A stretch of 64,000 nucleotides of DNA from Tenacibaculum sp. MAR_2009_124 (GTDB lineage Bacteria; Bacteroidota; Bacteroidia; Flavobacteriales; Flavobacteriaceae), in contig NZ_FNSF01000001.1 of NCBI RefSeq assembly GCF_900105455.1, forward strand, positions 563,001 through 627,000, in the 5' to 3' direction. Positions within the stretch are counted from its first letter, which is position 1; each line of letters starts with the position of its first letter. Of this stretch, positions 35,830-47,559 are shown piece by piece. The position numbers and the translations under genes are program-made. The notes below the pieces were generated by a model. The model was not told the origin of the DNA, searched no databases, and was given only the letters and a program-made list of their open reading frames with translations.

Positions 35830-37104
35830 ATGAAACTTTTTTTATTGGCTGTTTTGGGTTTTGGAATGAACTTTTTAGGCTTCACCCAAGAATTGTCTTC
35901 TTTAGAATTAAATGATATAGAAACAAAAGTTATTAAATGGCGAAGACATTTTCATGAAAATCCTGAATTATCCAATAGGGAATTTAATACGGCAAAAATC
36001 ATTGCGAAGCACTTAAAATCATTAGGAATAGATACCCAAGAAAATGTAGCTAAAACAGGAGTAGTAGGGGTGTTAAAAGGTCCGAGTGGAGATAAAGTGG
36101 TGGCTTTACGAGCAGATATAGATGCCTTACCAGTTAAAGAACGAAATGATTTGACATTTAAATCGACAGTAGTTTCAGAATACTTGGGAAAAGAAGTTGG
36201 TGTAATGCATGCTTGTGGGCATGATACACACATTGCCATTTTAATGGGAGTGGCGGAATTACTTTCGAAGCATAAAGATAAAATAAATGGTACCGTAAAA
36301 TTCATCTTTCAACCAGCGGAAGAAGGAGCACCTGAAGGAGAAGAAGGAGGAGCAGAGCTAATGGTAAAAGAAGGAGTTTTGAAGAACCCAGATGTTGATG
36401 CTATTTTTGGTTTACACATCTCTTCTGGACTCGATGTAGGTACAATTCGATACAAACCAAGAGGAATTATGGCGGCCTCTCAGAGTTATAAAATTAATGT
36501 AAAAGGAAAACAATCACATGGTTCTCGCCCATGGACAGGAATCGACCCTATTGTTGCTTCGGCAAAAATCATTGATGGATTGCAAACTATTATTAGTCGT
36601 GAAGTAGATTTGACCAATGAAGGAGCAGTAATCACTGTAGGTAAAATAGATTCTGGAGTACGTTCGAATATTATTCCTGAATCGGCAACCATGATTGGTA
36701 CCATACGAACATTAGATTATAAAATGCAAAAGAAAATTAATAAACGTATGTATGAAATGGTTCCAGCCATTGCAAAAGCCTATAGAGCAGAAGCCACAAT
36801 TTCCATAGAAAAAGGGTATCCAATAACATATAATGATGTAGAACTTACGAAAAAGGCATTACCAACTTTACAAAAGATAGCTGGAAAAGAAAATGTAGTT
36901 TTAACGAAAGCAATAACAGGTGCTGAAGATTTTTCTTTTTTTCAAAAAGAAGTGCCTGGGTTTTATTTTTTCCTAGGAGGAAAAGCTAAGGAAGACAAGA
37001 ATCCTTACCCGCATCATACTCCCGATTTCTTAATCGACGAAAGTGGATTGATTTTAGGAGTTAAAACGATGTATCAATTATCACTCGATTATTTAAATCA
37101 ATAG
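35830..37104 (+). CDS. M20D amidohydrolase, secreted
   Basis: 424 residues with a Sec signal peptide (MKLFLLAVLGFGMN, cleavage after GFTQ). The metal ligands are in HACGHDTHIA (about 126) and FQPAEEGAPEGEEGGA, with a His in GLHIS and another in the C-terminal PHHTPDF. In the family such enzymes (hippurate or IAA-amino-acid hydrolase type) cleave N-acyl amino acids. Export suggests use of external amide substrates. It is followed by a strong terminator. Confidence 0.88.
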   Translation: MKLFLLAVLGFGMNFLGFTQELSSLELNDIETKVIKWRRHFHENPELSNREFNTAKIIAKHLKSLGIDTQENVAKTGVVGVLKGPSGDKVVALRADIDALPVKERNDLTFKSTVVSEYLGKEVGVMHACGHDTHIAILMGVAELLSKHKDKINGTVKFIFQPAEEGAPEGEEGGAELMVKEGVLKNPDVDAIFGLHISSGLDVGTIRYKPRGIMAASQSYKINVKGKQSHGSRPWTGIDPIVASAKIIDGLQTIISREVDLTNEGAVITVGKIDSGVRSNIIPESATMIGTIRTLDYKMQKKINKRMYEMVPAIAKAYRAEATISIEKGYPITYNDVELTKKALPTLQKIAGKENVVLTKAITGAEDFSFFQKEVPGFYFFLGGKAKEDKNPYPHHTPDFLIDESGLILGVKTMYQLSLDYLNQ

Positions 37105-37130
37105 ATTTTTTTAATATTAGCCAGAATGAA

Positions 37131-37162
37131 AAAAACCATCTAAGTTTACTTAGATGGTTTTT
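37131..37162. terminator. Bidirectional terminator, amidohydrolase and yidC
   Basis: A perfect 14-bp stem AAAAACCATCTAAG/CTTAGATGGTTTTT, loop TTTA, between two convergent genes. Confidence 0.9.
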
Positions 37163-37190
37163 GAATTTATAAAAGAAAAGATCTTAAATC

Positions 37191-39068
37191 TTATTTTTTC
37201 TTTTTCTGAGCTGCTTGTTGTTCTTGAGCTTGTTTCATAGCAGTATCTAAACGCTCACGAAACTTACTCTTTTTAACAGGCTTCTTTTTGTTTTCTTCAA
37301 TTTGTGCATGAATCTTAGCTTCATCAATTACAAAATTCTTAATAATGAACATGATTGCAATCGTAAGTAAGTTTGAAATAAAGTAGTATAAACTTAATCC
37401 ACTCGCGTAATTATTAAAGAAAAACAGCATCATGATAGGAGAGAAGTAAATCATCCACTTCATCATTTTACTCATGTCAGGCATTCCTTCTTGCGCAGGA
37501 GCTTGCATGTTTGCTTGTTGACTTTGATTCATTTTCATGTAAAAGAAAATAGCAATAGAAGCCAAAATTGGAAATAAACTCACGTGATCTCCATAAAAAG
37601 GAATTTCAAATGGTAGTTTGAAAATTATATCATAAGAAGATAAATCATTTGCCCATAAGAAGTTCTTTTGTCTGAAATCAATATTTGTTGGAAAGAATTT
37701 AAACAAAGCAAAGAAAACAGGCATTTGTAATAATGCGGGAATACAACCTGACATCATACTAACTCCAGCTTTTCGCTGAACCGCCATAATCTCTTGCTGA
37801 CGCTTCATGGCATTTTCATTTCCCGGGTACTTTTTGTTAATTTCCTCCATCTCTGGACGAATAACTTTCATTTTAGCACTTGATAAATACGATTTGTATA
37901 AAACAGGAGATAATAATATTCTAACAACAATAGTCATTAAAATAATAATAAGTCCATAGTTACCAACAAAACCTTTTAATACATTAAATACTGGATAGAA
38001 TACATAACGGTTTAACGTACCAAAAATACCCCAGCCTAAGTCGGCCGTTTGATCTAAGTCAGTTCCTTTAAATGTTTTTAATAAATTATAATCTGTAGGC
38101 CCATAAAACCATTCCATATTATAATTGAATTCCCCATTTGTTAGTGCTAAAGGAGTTTTTAATTCGTAAGCTTTGGTGAACACTCCATTTTTATCTCCAT
38201 CCTTAACTAAGTCAGTTGAAGTTACAGTGGCATTGTTAAACGCTGTTTCACTTGTTAAAATAGAAGAGAAAAAGTGTTGTTTAAATGAAACCCAGTTTAG
38301 ATCATTTAAAACTTCTGAATTACCAGGACGCAAATAATCAACATCTCCATCGGCTTTATAATAATACCAAGAATACATGGTATTTTCTGTTTTTAAACTT
38401 TTCTCTTGGCGATAAGCATTTAGTTTCCAATCAAGGTTCACTTGTTGTGATCCATTAATAACATTACCTAACCCTTGCGACCTAACAGCAAATCCTACTC
38501 GGTAATCTTTAGGTTTTATTTCATAACGATATTCTAAATATTTATCCTCAGCTACCTTCAGCTTCATAGAAAGTACTTCTGTATCTCCATTTTTCGTTAA
38601 AGTTGGAGTAAACAATAAATCGTTCGTATTTAAAGTACGATTATCGGTTGTACCAAAATTAATATTGAAAGAAGCGTTTTTATCTTTAATTAAGTAAAGA
38701 GGTAGAGAATCGTGAGTTTTGTATTTTTTTAATAAAGCTTCAGTAATTTGTCCCCCTTTGTTGTTTACAGTAAGTTTTAATAAATCATTTTCAATTACTG
38801 TAGTACCTTCTTTTCCCGTTAAACCACTATAAGCAAAAGCACCTAATTTATTTTGAAAAGCAACTTGCTTTAAAGAGTCGTTTTCAAAAGCAGCACTAGC
38901 TTCATTTGAAGTAGTAGAGGCAGTAGGAGTCGTTACTTGTTCTGTTTGCGTTTCAGTAGAAGATTCAGGAGTTTCTTCTGGTTTTTGAGTATTCATCCAC
39001 CATAAAAGGATTCCTCCCAATAAAAGCATTCCAATAAAGGAATTTAAATCAAATTTTTTTTGTTCCAT
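37191..39068 (-). CDS. yidC: Membrane protein insertase YidC
   Basis: 625 residues. It has an N-terminal membrane anchor (FIGMLLLGGILLWWM), a large periplasmic domain, then the 60KD_IMP core with five membrane segments from about 360 (YGLIIILMTIVVRILLSP, MPVFFALFKFF), the conserved Arg in VVRILL and the LSLYYFISNLL helix. The C-terminus is very Lys/Gln-rich, as in ribosome-binding YidC tails. It inserts inner-membrane proteins alone or with SecYEG. It follows pyrG, but a terminator lies between them. Confidence 0.96.
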   Translation of the reverse strand: MEQKKFDLNSFIGMLLLGGILLWWMNTQKPEETPESSTETQTEQVTTPTASTTSNEASAAFENDSLKQVAFQNKLGAFAYSGLTGKEGTTVIENDLLKLTVNNKGGQITEALLKKYKTHDSLPLYLIKDKNASFNINFGTTDNRTLNTNDLLFTPTLTKNGDTEVLSMKLKVAEDKYLEYRYEIKPKDYRVGFAVRSQGLGNVINGSQQVNLDWKLNAYRQEKSLKTENTMYSWYYYKADGDVDYLRPGNSEVLNDLNWVSFKQHFFSSILTSETAFNNATVTSTDLVKDGDKNGVFTKAYELKTPLALTNGEFNYNMEWFYGPTDYNLLKTFKGTDLDQTADLGWGIFGTLNRYVFYPVFNVLKGFVGNYGLIIILMTIVVRILLSPVLYKSYLSSAKMKVIRPEMEEINKKYPGNENAMKRQQEIMAVQRKAGVSMMSGCIPALLQMPVFFALFKFFPTNIDFRQKNFLWANDLSSYDIIFKLPFEIPFYGDHVSLFPILASIAIFFYMKMNQSQQANMQAPAQEGMPDMSKMMKWMIYFSPIMMLFFFNNYASGLSLYYFISNLLTIAIMFIIKNFVIDEAKIHAQIEENKKKPVKKSKFRERLDTAMKQAQEQQAAQKKKK

Positions 39069-39219
39069 TGATATGTTTTATAAATGTCAACCTGTCAGTT
39101 TATGTTTTTCTTCTTAATCGAAAAACCCGACAAATGTAGTAAAACTGTCAACAATTTAGCCAGTTTTGTTATGATTAATTTACATTTCTATAATAGCGCA
39201 AAGGCCATTCCAAAAATGA

Positions 39220-39249
39220 AAAATCCTGCAATTTCAATTGCAGGATTTT
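39220..39249. terminator. Terminator after pyrG
   Basis: A 14-bp perfect stem AAAATCCTGCAATT/AATTGCAGGATTTT with a 2-base spacer, just after the pyrG stop on the minus strand. Confidence 0.85.
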
Positions 39250-39252
39250 AAT

Positions 39253-40923
<1,671 letters not shown>

Positions 40924-40979
40924 TCAAAAAGATGAAATTTTTTGAAGGAGGAAAAATTTCAAAAAAAAAGGAATATGGA

Positions 40980-41010
40980 TTTGCTAGACTAAAAAACTGT
41001 TGTATATTTG
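40980..41010 (+). promoter_or_regulatory. Promoter of rpmH, Bacteroidota type
   Basis: TTTG (40980-40983), 19 bases, TATATTTG (41003-41010), an exact match to the primary sigma consensus of the phylum, 70 bases before rpmH. Confidence 0.8.
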
Positions 41011-41079
41011 CCCACGCTTTTAGCAGACGGAATTTAACAAAAGCAAATTAATTAAAGAAGACATTTAAGATATATTGTA

Positions 41080-41241
41080 ATGAGTAAAAGAACGTACCAA
41101 CCATCAAAACGTAAGAGAAGAAACAAACACGGTTTCAGAGAGAGAATGGCTTCTGCTAATGGGCGCAAAGTATTAGCAAGAAGAAGAGCAAAAGGAAGAA
41201 AGAGATTGACTGTTTCATCACAAGCAAGACCTAAAAAATAA
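41080..41241 (+). CDS. rpmH: 50S ribosomal protein L34
   Basis: 53 codons beginning [20 protein letters not shown] and ending SSQARPKK. The [22 protein letters not shown] core is characteristic of bL34. It binds 23S rRNA in the large subunit. The protein is highly basic and of normal length for Bacteroidota. It has its own consensus promoter and its own terminator, so it is monocistronic. Confidence 0.97.
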   Translation: MSKRTYQPSKRKRRNKHGFRERMASANGRKVLARRRAKGRKRLTVSSQARPKK

Positions 41242-41265
41242 TGATATTTATATCATTAATATAGA

Positions 41266-41297
41266 GGTGTTACTTTTTATTAGTAACACCTTTTTTT
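41266..41297 (+). terminator. Terminator after rpmH
   Basis: GGTGTTACT/AGTAACACC, 9-bp stem with a 7-base loop and eight T or TA bases following. Confidence 0.9.
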
Positions 41298-41345
41298 ATA
41301 CCCAAGAAAAATTTATTTTACGTACAATAACACAATCAATAAGTA

Positions 41346-44198
41346 ATGCCTAAAAGACAAGACCTTAAATCTATTTTAATTATTGGATCAGGACCTATAG
41401 TAATTGGTCAAGCATGTGAATTTGACTATTCAGGATCACAAGCGCTGAGATCATTACGTGAAGATGGAATTGAGACTATCTTAATCAATTCCAATCCAGC
41501 GACCATTATGACAGACCCGTCAATGGCCGACCATGTATATCTTTTGCCATTAACAACAAAATCAATCGTTCAAATTTTAAAAGAACACCCACAAATTGAT
41601 GCTGTTTTACCAACAATGGGAGGACAAACTGCATTAAACCTTTGTATCGAAGCAGATGAAAAAGGTATATGGAAAGATTTTGGAGTTGAAATTATTGGAG
41701 TTGATATTGATGCTATCAATATTACAGAAGATCGTGACAAGTTCCGATTATTAATGGAGAAAATAGGAGTGCCAATGGCTCCTCAAGCAACAGCTACTTC
41801 ATTTTTAAAAGGAAAGGAAATTGCTCAAGAATTTGGTTTTCCTTTATGTATTAGAGCATCTTTTACTTTAGGAGGAGCAGGGGCTTCAATTGTTTATGAT
41901 GAAAATGAGTTTGAAGAAGCTTTATCTAGAGGTTTAGAGATATCTCCTATACATGAGGTGATGATCGATAAGGCCATGATGGGATGGAAAGAATTTGAAC
42001 TTGAATTATTACGTGATGATAATGACAACGTAGTTATTATTTGTTCTATTGAAAATATGGATCCAATGGGAATCCATACTGGAGATTCTATAACCGTAGC
42101 GCCAGCGATGACACTTTCTGATAAAACGTATCAGAAAATGCGTGACATGGCAATTAAAATGATGCGTTCAATTGGTGAATTCGCAGGAGGATGTAATGTT
42201 CAGTTTGCAGTATCACCGGACGAAAATGAAGATATTATTGCTATTGAGATTAACCCAAGGGTTTCTCGTTCTTCAGCATTAGCATCAAAAGCTACTGGGT
42301 ATCCAATTGCAAAAATTGCTGCGAAGCTAGCAACAGGATATACATTAGATGAATTAGATAATCAAATTACAAAATCTACTTCAGCTTTATTCGAGCCAAC
42401 ATTGGATTATGTGATCGTAAAAATACCACGTTGGAATTTTGATAAATTTGAAGGTTCTGATCGAACTTTAGGTTTACAAATGAAGGCTGTAGGTGAGGTA
42501 ATGGGAATTGGACGTTCTTTCCAAGAAGCATTGCACAAAGCAACTCAGTCTTTAGAGATTAAGCGCAATGGTATTGGAGCTGATGGAAAAGGGTATAAAG
42601 ACTACAGTCAAATTAAAGAAAAACTGAAGTTTGCTTCTTGGGATAGAGTATTTGCTATTTACGATGCAATTCAAATTGGAATGCCTCTTAGTAAAATACA
42701 TGAAATAACAAGAATTGATATGTGGTTCTTAAAGCAATATGAAGAGCTTTTTGAATTAGAAAAAGAGATTTCAACATTCAAGATTGAAACTTTACAGAGA
42801 GATCTATTATTAGAAGCTAAGCAGAAAGGATACGGGGATCGTCAGATAGCTCATATGCTTGGTTGTTTGGAGAGTGAAGTTTATAAAAAACGTGAAGAGC
42901 TTAATGTAAATCGTGTGTACAAGTTAGTAGATACTTGTGCAGCTGAGTTTACAGCAAAAACTCCATATTATTATTCAACTTTCGAAAACGAAATTGAAAC
43001 GGCAGATGGAGCGAAAATGCATGCAAATGAAAGCGTTGTTTCTGACAAAAAGAAGATTATCGTATTAGGTTCGGGACCAAACAGAATTGGTCAAGGAATC
43101 GAGTTTGATTATTGTTGTGTTCATGGTGTTTTGGCAGCTGCAGAATGTGGTTACGAAACTATTATGATTAACTGTAATCCTGAAACGGTTTCAACAGACT
43201 TTGATACGGCAGATAAATTATATTTTGAACCTGTTTTTTGGGAACATATTTATGATATAATAAAGCATGAAAAACCTGAAGGTGTAATCGTTCAACTAGG
43301 AGGGCAAACGGCTCTTAAATTGGCTGAAAAATTAGATCGCTACGGAATTCCTATAATTGGAACAAGTTATAAGGCGTTAGATTTAGCAGAAGACAGAGGT
43401 AGTTTCTCAACGTTGTTAAAGAATAACAATATTCCTTATCCAAGATTTGGTGTTGCTGAAACGGCTGATGAAGCTTTAGCGCTTGCTGATAAATTAGATT
43501 TCCCAATTTTAGTTCGTCCTTCTTACGTGTTAGGAGGTCAGGGAATGAAAATTGTAATCAATAAAGATGAATTATTAGAGCATGTTGTAGATTTATTGAG
43601 AAAGATACCTAATAACAAATTATTATTAGATCATTATTTAGAAGGTGCAATTGAAGCCGAAGCAGATGCTATTTGTGATGGTGAAAACGTATACATCATT
43701 GGAATTATGGAGCATATTGAGCCATGTGGTATCCACTCTGGAGATTCGAACGCAACCTTACCAGCATTTAATTTAGGTGAGTTAGTATTAGAGCAAATTA
43801 GAGAGTATACAAAAACAATAGCACTTGCATTAGACACTGTAGGTTTGATTAATATTCAGTTTGCAATTAAAGATGATAAAGTATTCATTATCGAAGCGAA
43901 TCCAAGAGCATCGAGAACGGTACCGTTTATTGCAAAGGCTTATAAAGAGCCGTATGTAAATTATGCTACGAAAGTAATGTTGGGAGAAAAGAAAGTTACA
44001 GATTTCGATTTCAATCCTCAATTAGAAGGTTTTGCTATCAAACAACCTGTGTTTTCGTTCAATAAGTTCCCTAACGTAAACAAGAAGCTAGGACCAGAAA
44101 TGAAGAGTACTGGTGAAAGTATTTTGTTTATAGATAGTTTAAGAGATGATCAATTTTATGATTTATACTCACGTCGTAAAATGTATTTGAGTAAATAA
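41346..44198 (+). CDS. carB: Carbamoyl-phosphate synthase large subunit, without allosteric domain
   Basis: 950 residues, against about 1073 in E. coli. The first half has [19 protein letters not shown]-grasp motifs and [17 protein letters not shown]; the second half repeats them with [15 protein letters not shown] and [12 protein letters not shown]. Both synthetase halves and the oligomerisation region are complete. The protein ends at KMYLSK, soon after the second ATP-grasp domain, so the C-terminal MGS-like domain that binds UMP, IMP and ornithine is absent. It makes carbamoyl phosphate for arginine and pyrimidines. carA is not adjacent. Confidence 0.96.
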   Translation: MPKRQDLKSILIIGSGPIVIGQACEFDYSGSQALRSLREDGIETILINSNPATIMTDPSMADHVYLLPLTTKSIVQILKEHPQIDAVLPTMGGQTALNLCIEADEKGIWKDFGVEIIGVDIDAINITEDRDKFRLLMEKIGVPMAPQATATSFLKGKEIAQEFGFPLCIRASFTLGGAGASIVYDENEFEEALSRGLEISPIHEVMIDKAMMGWKEFELELLRDDNDNVVIICSIENMDPMGIHTGDSITVAPAMTLSDKTYQKMRDMAIKMMRSIGEFAGGCNVQFAVSPDENEDIIAIEINPRVSRSSALASKATGYPIAKIAAKLATGYTLDELDNQITKSTSALFEPTLDYVIVKIPRWNFDKFEGSDRTLGLQMKAVGEVMGIGRSFQEALHKATQSLEIKRNGIGADGKGYKDYSQIKEKLKFASWDRVFAIYDAIQIGMPLSKIHEITRIDMWFLKQYEELFELEKEISTFKIETLQRDLLLEAKQKGYGDRQIAHMLGCLESEVYKKREELNVNRVYKLVDTCAAEFTAKTPYYYSTFENEIETADGAKMHANESVVSDKKKIIVLGSGPNRIGQGIEFDYCCVHGVLAAAECGYETIMINCNPETVSTDFDTADKLYFEPVFWEHIYDIIKHEKPEGVIVQLGGQTALKLAEKLDRYGIPIIGTSYKALDLAEDRGSFSTLLKNNNIPYPRFGVAETADEALALADKLDFPILVRPSYVLGGQGMKIVINKDELLEHVVDLLRKIPNNKLLLDHYLEGAIEAEADAICDGENVYIIGIMEHIEPCGIHSGDSNATLPAFNLGELVLEQIREYTKTIALALDTVGLINIQFAIKDDKVFIIEANPRASRTVPFIAKAYKEPYVNYATKVMLGEKKVTDFDFNPQLEGFAIKQPVFSFNKFPNVNKKLGPEMKSTGESILFIDSLRDDQFYDLYSRRKMYLSK

Positions 44199-44220
44199 AG
44201 ATGTTTTTTAAAAACTGAAG

Positions 44221-44252
44221 AGCTTCTCATATTTATGAGAAGCTTTTTTTAT
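44221..44252 (+). terminator. Terminator after carB
   Basis: AGCTTCTCAT/ATGAGAAGCT, 10-bp stem with loop ATTT and a T-run. Confidence 0.9.
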
Positions 44253-44552
44253 GCCTAAATTAAAAGTATTCATAATTGTTCTAAATTTAACATTTAGAAA
44301 GTTGATTATTAATTAATTCCTAGGAATTCACTTTTTTTTTGTAAATTTCCAATTATTAACCATTTTATCCCCTTAATATGATGTTATATAACTTCTTACC
44401 CCTTAAAAACAGATTTATATTTTATATTCAGAAAGCATTTTTAAAACCTGAATATATCGTGATATATAAATAATACACTATACTACTTTTACCATTTACC
44501 AAACTTTACTTTCTACTTCTTTATCCAAATAATTATATAATATATGGTTTAA
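44253..44552. other. Intergenic region before the TIG-domain protein
   Basis: 300 very AT-rich bases that should hold the promoter of the gene at 44553. I see no gene, no strong hairpin and no exact -33/-7 pair. Confidence 0.5.
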
Positions 44553-45704
44553 ATGAGATATAAGATATTAATAGTGTTCTTGTTCGCTTTTTCATATAAT
44601 GGAGTAGCTCAAATGGATGCAAATTCATTAATGGGTTTACCGAGAGGAACTACAGCCGAAATAAATGCGATTACCTCTCCAAATGAGGGGTCAATTGTTT
44701 ATAATTCCGAAGATAAAAGGATTTATAAATTTAATGGTACAATATGGGTGCCTTTAAATATTGGAAATGAGACTAAATTGGTTGCCGATTCAAATATATC
44801 TATCACTGGAGAAGGTACGGATGACGACCCTTATGTAATTCGTGCAATACCAGCTACGTTAACAGAGAATCCTGATGGTTCTTATACGTTTTCCAATGGA
44901 GTAGATGCAGATGTTACTATTACGCCTGGTGTTGCGGGGAATACTCCAATAGTTTCAGGATCTAACTCCAATGGAGGTTGTGCTAATCAGTTCGAAACAA
45001 ATCAAACAAAGGATGTTGTCATTACGGGAGATTATTTTGATGGTAGTGCTACAGTGTTCATTGCAGGTCAAACTGTAAATTCTGTTACTGTTAATAGTGT
45101 GAATCAATTAACGGCCAATGTTACAGCAGGCTCTACTACAGGGAATTTTGATATTTCTGTAACTACCAATGCTGGAACTGGAACTTTGCCCAGTGGTTTT
45201 AGTATCAAGGTAGCACTAGTAACCTATAATTATGGAGCAAGTGATATAACGCTATCCAATCAAATGTCTTATACAGGAGGTAATCTTATAAGGACAGCGG
45301 GGACAGGATGGAATCAACAAGGATATTCTTTGGTTCATAATATACCTAATGACTCAGAAGGTCATTTAAATTTTACTGCAGGAGCTAACAATCGTTATCG
45401 AATGGTTGGATTAAACAGTGATCCTGCAGCAAATGCTTCATACTCTTCTATAGATTATGCAATATATTTGGTAGTAAACGGTAGGATATACATATATGAA
45501 AATGGTGGTTATAAAGGTAATTTTACAAATTATGTACAAGGAGATCAGTTCAAAATTAATGTCGCATGCGATGGAACTGTTACTTACTTAAAAAATGGAA
45601 CGGTCTTCTATACGTCAACAATAACAAGATCTCAACCACTATACCTTGATTCGTCTTTTTATAACTCCAATGGAGGTGCAAACAATATTTCAATTACGTA
45701 TTAA
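44553..45704 (+). CDS. Secreted protein with IPT/TIG domain and lectin-like C-terminus
   Basis: 383 residues, signal peptide ending GVAQ. Residues 20-75 carry the module DANSLMGLPRGTTAEINAI ... YNSEDKRIYKFNGTIW that is shared with the protein at 33496. Residues about 130-220 form an IPT/TIG Ig-like domain (DVVITGDYFDGSATVFIAG). The C-terminal 150 residues (INVACDGTVTYLKNGTVFY) look like a carbohydrate-binding or lectin-like beta sandwich. No T9SS sorting domain is visible. It is probably located at the cell surface. No partner genes are evident. Confidence 0.6.
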   Translation: MRYKILIVFLFAFSYNGVAQMDANSLMGLPRGTTAEINAITSPNEGSIVYNSEDKRIYKFNGTIWVPLNIGNETKLVADSNISITGEGTDDDPYVIRAIPATLTENPDGSYTFSNGVDADVTITPGVAGNTPIVSGSNSNGGCANQFETNQTKDVVITGDYFDGSATVFIAGQTVNSVTVNSVNQLTANVTAGSTTGNFDISVTTNAGTGTLPSGFSIKVALVTYNYGASDITLSNQMSYTGGNLIRTAGTGWNQQGYSLVHNIPNDSEGHLNFTAGANNRYRMVGLNSDPAANASYSSIDYAIYLVVNGRIYIYENGGYKGNFTNYVQGDQFKINVACDGTVTYLKNGTVFYTSTITRSQPLYLDSSFYNSNGGANNISITY

Positions 45705-45726
45705 ATAGGAAAAAGTAAATAATATA

Positions 45727-46836
45727 TTAACTGGTAGGGCTGTCAGATGTTTCATCCGATAGTCTTACTAGTTTTTGAACTTTATTTCTAAGTAAATAAT
45801 TCTTAACAATAATTTTAGCAAGTTGCTTATTTTCAATTTCTGTTAGGATCGACTTTAAAATATGAGGTTGGTTTTCTTGAAAAGCCAAATTTGTAAATGC
45901 GTGACCAATAACTTCGTTGTTTTCAATTAGTATAACTGAATTCTCCTCAGGCTTTCGACCTTTATCTATTATTAAAAAATTTGGATTATTGAATGTTTTG
46001 GTAATATTTTTTCGTTTTCTTATAATATTGTATTTAGGTCGTATTTTATCTAAATCTAAATGATATTTTAATCGTGTAAGAAGTTGATTACCAGTTTCTT
46101 CATAGCTAACTTCATAAGCTCTTTTTAGTACTTTTTCGGCTTTTGTAGTTTTCTTTACAAACTGTTTGCTTACTTCTGATTTTATATTTTTACCTCTTCC
46201 GATAAATATAATATTACCTTCTTGATTGTGTACATAAAAAACCCCTTGAGTTTCCGGAAGACTTTCTAAAATTTTGACAATCCTTAATTTTTCATGCCTA
46301 TTATCAAAGTACTTAATAGATTGAGTTGTTATTTCCTTTTCATTATCCTTATCTAAAAGTAGCTTGAAAAGTTTCACTGTGGCGTAAGCATCACCATTTG
46401 CTCTGTGTCTATCCGTAACAGGAATTCCAAGATGTCTACATAATTTACCTAAACTATAAGAAGGGGCATCTTGAATTAGATTTTTACTTAAAGCGACCGT
46501 ACAAATAGTGTTTTTTTGATAATCGTATCCTAAGCGATTAAACTCAGTTTTTAATATACGATAATCGAAACTTGCATTATGAGCAATTAAAATACAGTCT
46601 TTTGTAATTTCAATAATTCGCTTGGCGATTTCATAAAATTTGGGAGCATTTTTTAGCATTGAATCGTTAATTCCTGTGAGCTTGGCTACAAACTCTTGAA
46701 TCTCTCTTTCAGGATTAACTAGGCTAATAAATTGATCTATAACTTCATGTCCGTCGTATTTGTAAATTGCGATTTCAGTAATACCTTCCTCGTTAAATTT
46801 ACCTCCGGTCGTTTCAATATCTAAAACTGCGTACAA
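45727..46836 (-). CDS. DnaQ-like exonuclease fused to a GIY-YIG domain
   Basis: 369 residues. Residues 1-165 are a DEDDh 3'-5' exonuclease: DIETTGG (Asp and Glu), HNASFDYRIL (Asp) and HRANGDAYAT (His, Asp). Residues about 195-275 are a GIY-YIG domain as in UvrC (GVFYVHNQEG, IIFIGRGKNIKSEV). The tyrosines of the two GIY-YIG signature strands are replaced by Phe (GVF, FIG), so nuclease activity there may be weakened or lost. The final 90 residues are uncharacterised. The combination is known from DnaQ/UvrC-type fusions and suggests a repair role. It is the last gene of the serC cluster. Confidence 0.82.
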   Translation of the reverse strand: MYAVLDIETTGGKFNEEGITEIAIYKYDGHEVIDQFISLVNPEREIQEFVAKLTGINDSMLKNAPKFYEIAKRIIEITKDCILIAHNASFDYRILKTEFNRLGYDYQKNTICTVALSKNLIQDAPSYSLGKLCRHLGIPVTDRHRANGDAYATVKLFKLLLDKDNEKEITTQSIKYFDNRHEKLRIVKILESLPETQGVFYVHNQEGNIIFIGRGKNIKSEVSKQFVKKTTKAEKVLKRAYEVSYEETGNQLLTRLKYHLDLDKIRPKYNIIRKRKNITKTFNNPNFLIIDKGRKPEENSVILIENNEVIGHAFTNLAFQENQPHILKSILTEIENKQLAKIIVKNYLLRNKVQKLVRLSDETSDSPTS

Positions 46837-46881
46837 TTCTCTCTCTTTTTTTAGTTCTTTCTAGGCTCACTTAGGGTAAAT

Positions 46882-47559
46882 CTAAGCATTATAATTTCTA
46901 ACTCCAAATATTGAACTACCTATTCTAACCATGGTACTTCCTTTTGTTATGGCCAATTCATAATCTCCACTCATTCCCATTGAAAGGATAGTTAAGTGTG
47001 TATGCGATTCCTTTATTTTTTTGTGAAATTCATACAGAGATTCGAATTCTTGGGTTACCTGTTCTTCATTATTTGTGAAAGTAGACATTCCCATAAGTCC
47101 AACAATTTTGATGTTCTCTAGGGTTTTTATTTCGGGTGAGTTTAAAATAGATTCAATTTCCGTAAAAGATAATCCAAATTTACTTTCTTCCTTGGCTATT
47201 TTGGCTTGCAATAAGCAATTAATAACTCTTGAATGTTTTTGAGCCTGTTTATTTATTTCAATCAGTGTTTTTAAACTATCTACTCCATGAATTAAATCCA
47301 CAAAATGGGCCATATATTTAACCTTATTACGTTGAAGGTGCCCAATCATATGCCATTCAATATCTTTAGGCAACTCCTCATATTTCCCAACCATTTCCTG
47401 AATTTTATTCTCACCAAAAACTCGTTGCCCAGCGTCATAAGCTTCTTGAATATCTGAAGCTGGTTTTGTTTTTGAAACAGCTACTAACGTAACGTGTTCA
47501 GGAATTGTTTTTTGAATTGTATGTAAATTATCTTTAATCATAATTAAGGGTAATGGCAT
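46882..47559 (-). CDS. YggS/PLPBP-type pyridoxal-phosphate protein
   Basis: 225 residues. It shows TLVAVSKTKP with the PLP-binding Lys, FGENKIQEM, EWHMIGHLQRNKVKY, GLMGMST, LSMGMSGDYELAI and STMVRIGSSIFG. Family members buffer PLP and have no known catalysis. The start at 47559 overlaps the DUF1015 stop as TAATG, which suits coupled translation; an internal start at MIKDNLH (47541) matches the usual N-terminus better. Confidence 0.92.
   Translation of the reverse strand: MPLPLIMIKDNLHTIQKTIPEHVTLVAVSKTKPASDIQEAYDAGQRVFGENKIQEMVGKYEELPKDIEWHMIGHLQRNKVKYMAHFVDLIHGVDSLKTLIEINKQAQKHSRVINCLLQAKIAKEESKFGLSFTEIESILNSPEIKTLENIKIVGLMGMSTFTNNEEQVTQEFESLYEFHKKIKESHTHLTILSMGMSGDYELAITKGSTMVRIGSSIFGVRNYNA

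Noticed and set aside
43634..44021. Minus-strand frames inside carB
   Set aside because: They lie in the second ATP-grasp domain, whose plus-strand motifs are complete.
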